NCBI RefSeq assembly: GCF_028858725.1
Contig: NC_084766.1
Span: 24,220,501 to 24,284,500 of the forward strand
Length of the DNA: 64,000 nt
Source: Colius striatus
Taxonomy: Eukaryota > Chordata > Aves > Coliiformes > Coliidae
Direction: 5' to 3'
The notes under the pieces are model-generated. The model had not been told where the DNA came from and did no database searches. It saw nothing but the letters and a program-made list of their open reading frames with translations. Positions 60,169 to 64,000 of this stretch are shown here, in pieces (the first letter of the stretch is position 1; each line of letters opens with the position of its first letter). The translations under genes and the position numbers were made by a program.

Positions 60169-60369
60169 GTGAGTATGGCACCGTGTCTCGTGCCCACCTT
60201 TAGGGTCAAGCTGACTGCTACACAAAGCTGGCAAAACTTGCAGTGTAAGCCTGTTGTTTTGAGCTTGTGTTGAATGCTTAATACTGCAGGTTTGGAATCT
60301 CTGGGGATGCCACCTCTAGAATGGAGCAAAATCAGGCCAGGAGGTTCATCCCAGAAATGCCCTGCCACT

Positions 60370-61226
60370 TCTAGAGCACTCTTCCTCAAGGCTCAGTGTA
60401 GGGACCAGTTTTGGTTAATATCCTTATCAATGACCTGGATGAAGGCATCAAGCGCAGTAAGTTTGCTGATGGCACCAAGCTGGTCAGGTGTGTAGATCTG
60501 CTTGAGGGCAGGAAGGCTCTTCAGAGGGACCTGGACAGGCTGGAGTCATGGACTGAGGATCTGCTGTCCTGCAGAAAGTTACCTGGGGGTGTTAACAGCC
60601 AGCTGAACACGAGCCAGCAGTGTGCCCAGGTGGCCAAGAAGGCCAATGGCATCCTGGCTTGTGTCAGAAACAGTGTGGCCAGCAGGGCCAGGGGAGTGAT
60701 TGTCCCCTGTACTTGGTGCTGGTGAGGTCACACATCAAATACTGTGTTCAGTTTTGGGCCCTTCACTACAAGGACATTGAGATGCTGGAGCATGTCCAGA
60801 GATGGACAACGAATCTGGGGAAGGGTCTGCAGAACATGTCTGAATGGGGAGTGACTGAGGGAACTGGAGAAGAGGAGGCTGAAGGGAGACATGATAGCTC
60901 TTTACAACTACCTGAAAGGGAATTGTAGTGAGATGAGGTCAATCTCTTCTCCCCAGTAACGAATGACAGGACAAGAGGAAACAGCCTCAAGTTGCACCAG
61001 AGGATGTTCAGACTGGAGCATAGGAAGAACTTTCACTGAGAGGGTTGTTAAGCACTGGCACAGGCTGCCCAGGGAGGTGATGGAGTCACCATACCTGGCG
61101 TTATTTAAAAGCTGTGTAGCTGAGGTGCTGAGGGCCATGAATTAGTGCTGGGCTTGGCAATGTGAAGTTAGTGGTTGGACTCAATGATCTTAAAGGCCTT
61201 TTCCAACCAACCAATTCTATGATTCA
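60370..61226 (+). mobile_element. CR1 LINE, 3' portion, different subfamily
   Basis: It starts within the reverse-transcriptase part of CR1 ORF2 (TATCAATGACCTGGATGAAGG, then the FADGTKL-like stretch). It continues through GCCAAGAAGGCCAATGGCAT and GGCACAGGCTGCCCAGGGAG, and ends with GGTTGGACTCAATGATCTT and the tail CCAATTCTATGATTC. It is about 860 bp and 5'-truncated, in ARHGAP19 intron 2 and in the gene's sense direction. Its 3' region and tail differ from the other two copies, so it is another subfamily; the reading frame is broken at several places. Confidence 0.93.
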
Positions 61227-64000
61227 TCTGGGGATTATTGCTGTGGTCTATGTCACGTTGGCCTCAATGGGTCAGCTGATTGCAGTGCTCAGTGCAGCAC
61301 TCACCACAGAGATACAGCTTTGTTCCCTGAGTGTTTCAAGTGTGTCTATTTGTACAGCACTGGGCTGGAGAGAAGTGGCTGAACAAGCTGCAGGTTCCTC
61401 CAGTACACCCCAAGGTGTGTGCATGGTAATCCTTGGTCTGTTTTCCTCAACTCTTTAGCTTTCCTCATAGGTGATGGAAAATCAGTAAAGGCTGAGAACG
61501 TCAAGTTCCATGAAGAGTAAAAATGGCCAGGTTTTCCAGGCCACTGACTTGACTCAGGGCTCACAGTCTCCTTCTGTTGCTGGCCCTTCAAGCTCTCTGG
61601 AAGGTCCTGTCCATGCAGCTGAGCAATCTGTAAGCATCTCCCATCCAAACACTTGTGCTGCTCAGATCTGCATCCCAATCCAGTGAGTCAGTGACAAAGC
61701 TCAGCTGAAGCCCAGATTCAGCCCTGGGAGATGACATATTTCTCTTCCTCTCCAAGATGAGCATTCAACTGGAGGTTTTTTTTCCTGGTAAACTGGCTAT
61801 TCTTAGCTTCTCTTTCAAGTTCAAGTGTCCTGGTTATGAAATGTTAGCCCCGGGCCCTTTTTCAGAAGTCTGAGATTTCCTTTTGAGCACAGTTGTGTTC
61901 AGATCCTTTCCTCTTCACTGATAGGCTGTTTTGTTGTAACTAAGGTGTTCCAGATGTGTGTGTGCACCTTCTCCCACACTCAAGGGGAGGGCTGGTTCTC
62001 CTAATAAGTTCAGTTAAACCTTCTCAGTCATGCCTCCCTCTGGGCACCTCTTATCCCTCATAAGTGCTGGTTTCCTATCTAGACTGACTGTCTAGTAGCA
62101 GAGAAACTCTGGGTAGCTGCCTTTAGATGGTGACAGCCTGGGGTTGAACACTTCTAATTAGTCTTCCCCTTCCTTTGAGCAGTTCTGCTTTTGAGAGTAC
62201 TTCTGAGAAGGGAGCTATCACTGTGTCTGAGTGTGACTTTTTTCGTCTTCAAACTTTACATAGTTTCTCAAAGTGTTTCTGATTCTGTCAAACCTCTTCC
62301 TCTGTCATGTTTCATAAGGACAGACTCTGCAGCCCTACTGCTCAGACTTTTGTGGTGCTGGCTTCAGCCCTCCAGTCCTGACTCACCCAGTGGAAACCTT
62401 GGTAGATACACTCACCCTGGGCTTGACAGCACTGCAGGGGAAAACCAAGTACTGCAAGTTAGTACACTTGGGTGAGAGTTATTCACTATTACCCTGACTT
62501 ACCTTGCTGCTCCATAATAACAGATCTTCCTGCTGCCCCCAAACTACGGTTAGGCTGTGCTCATACCTGCTATTGCTAACACAGGCAGGACAGTGGCAGG
62601 ACACCTTAAATTCAGACACTTGCCACTTGACAAACAGAAGCCAGTGCGTAACTGAGTTGAAAGTATGTTCTTAAAATGTATGGAAACTTGTGTATGTTCT
62701 TGTCAAAACCTTACAGCAGAGGCTGTGAGCCTTCTCCAACTTGTCTTTTTGAGTTCTCTATTTGCTTCTGGAGCAGTGCTCTTATCAGACCTGATGTCTC
62801 CCACTAGCTTTCTTCCCTGAGAGCTCTGCCTTCCCCCATTCAGATGTCTCCATGGCCATGTGTCTCACTAGAGCTACAGCTAGCAGATGTTTCCAAGTCT
62901 GCTGGCTGCACTCCCAGGCTGCAATGGCAGTGTCTCCCTGCATTGACAGGCACTGTCTGTGAACTCCTTGGCCAAACTCTCAGGAAAAAAAAAGTTTGTG
63001 CCTATAGAGAAAGTCAGTTTCATGTATTGTGTGTTTCATCTTGGAGCCATCATTTGTTGTTCTTTGTGTTACAGACCAGCTAGAACAAACAGGTTTTATT
63101 TCTTCAAAACCAGAGGCAAAGAACCGTAGAGGTCAGAGCTGATCAAACTGTAAATACTTACAACTTCTTTGAGCATCAGGAAGCTCAATCTCATGCTGCC
63201 TCTTAGTTTCAGAAGCAATTGTACAATAACATCTAAGCCTTCGTAACTCAGCATCCGTTCTCCAGACAGGTCTTTCAAGTTTCTTTGAGAATCAAATTCT
63301 CATTCAGATATCAACTTCTGACTTCAAAAGTAAATTGAATTTGTCAGGCCCTGCATGTCTCAAGATGTGTTTTCCTCTTCTTTTCCTGGCCACTATTGAT
63401 TCTGTCTGTGGAATGTCTAATGAGTTTAGCTTTCTTCAAGGACAAGAATCCTTTGCCAACCATTCTCTCCCTTTGCGCTCAAGCTTTTCAGATCTTATGT
63501 GTGGATCAAGAGCTCACCTTCCCCACCTTTCTCCAGCAAGACTGAAGCATGTTTTATCAGAAGGAGGTCATAAAGTTCCTGATTTAACAGGAGGCTGGAG
63601 TTCCTTGTGGCTTACCATGTGTTTCAGAAGTCCTGGAAGAAAGTGGAACATTTTTCAGGTGGAATAAATTTATCTGCAGAGGAAGGCTGCTAGAAAAGTG
63701 CATGGGGTTAACCAGGTCTTTCCCACACGCTGTGAGCATCAACACCACAGAACAGTAAGATCTATAGTACAACAGACCAAAAGCTAGTAAAATCAAAATG
63801 TGATATGAGGGGGTGGAAAAAAGGAAGAGAAAGCTTGAAGGGAGGTAACTTTGATCAGACCACTGCTTGGATTGCCGGGCTATCAGCTGGAACAATAAGG
63901 AGTGAAATCAGCCAGAGAAAGCTGGAGTGTGAATGCCCAACATACCCCTGGAAGCGGTGCATGCTCCTGGAAGTCTGGTCATGGAAAAGGAAGGAATATT
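61227..64000 (+). other. ARHGAP19: ARHGAP19 intron 2, continuing beyond the window
   Basis: After the CR1, about 2.8 kb of AT-richer DNA without any recognisable exon. The next ARHGAP19 exon (human protein from GVIFGSPLTEEGIAQ) is not found before the window end. No repeat family recognised. Confidence 0.7.

Overview
This is vertebrate nuclear DNA, almost certainly from a bird. Genes are split by short introns, CpG islands mark the gene starts, and the interspersed repeats are mostly CR1 LINE 3' ends with avian-type tails. The genes are a conserved block known from human 10q24.1, read here in the opposite direction: UBTD1, MMS19, ZDHHC16, EXOSC1, PGAM1, RRP12, ARHGAP19. The first 43 kb is compact and GC-rich, as on a gene-dense avian chromosome. 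I cannot name the species.

Layout: UBTD1 (-, N-terminal part, cut by the window start) and MMS19 (+) diverge from a CpG island near 3.7-4.2 kb. MMS19 has 31 coding exons and ends at 19.3 kb, tail-to-tail with ZDHHC16 (-, 10 coding exons). ZDHHC16 and EXOSC1 (+, 8 exons) diverge from a promoter near 25.8 kb. EXOSC1 ends tail-to-tail with PGAM1 (-, 4 exons). PGAM1 and RRP12 (+, 34 exons) diverge from a promoter near 31.1-31.6 kb. RRP12 ends at 42.8 kb. After about 3 kb of non-coding DNA and a CR1, ARHGAP19 (+) starts at 47.3 kb; only exons 1 and 2 lie in the window and intron 2 runs off the end.

I rebuilt the exons by hand from splice sites, reading frame and recalled human proteins. The joined reading frames close without breaks and give 1025 aa (MMS19), 375 aa (ZDHHC16), 195 aa (EXOSC1), 254 aa (PGAM1) and 1296 aa (RRP12), within a few residues of the human lengths. 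All are housekeeping genes: cytosolic Fe-S protein assembly (MMS19), protein palmitoylation (ZDHHC16), the RNA exosome cap (EXOSC1), glycolysis (PGAM1), ribosome subunit maturation and export (RRP12) and RhoA control in dividing cells (ARHGAP19).

I found no new biological system. The points most worth a second look are: U12-type (minor spliceosome) introns in both members of the ZDHHC16/EXOSC1 head-to-head pair; a perfect 22-bp palindrome just upstream of RRP12 next to a YY1-type ATG that could be an alternative start; a CAGCAG tandem acceptor in RRP12; a 249-codon antisense open frame with a CpG-rich patch inside ARHGAP19 intron 1; and a recent 150-bp tandem duplication near the EXOSC1 promoter.
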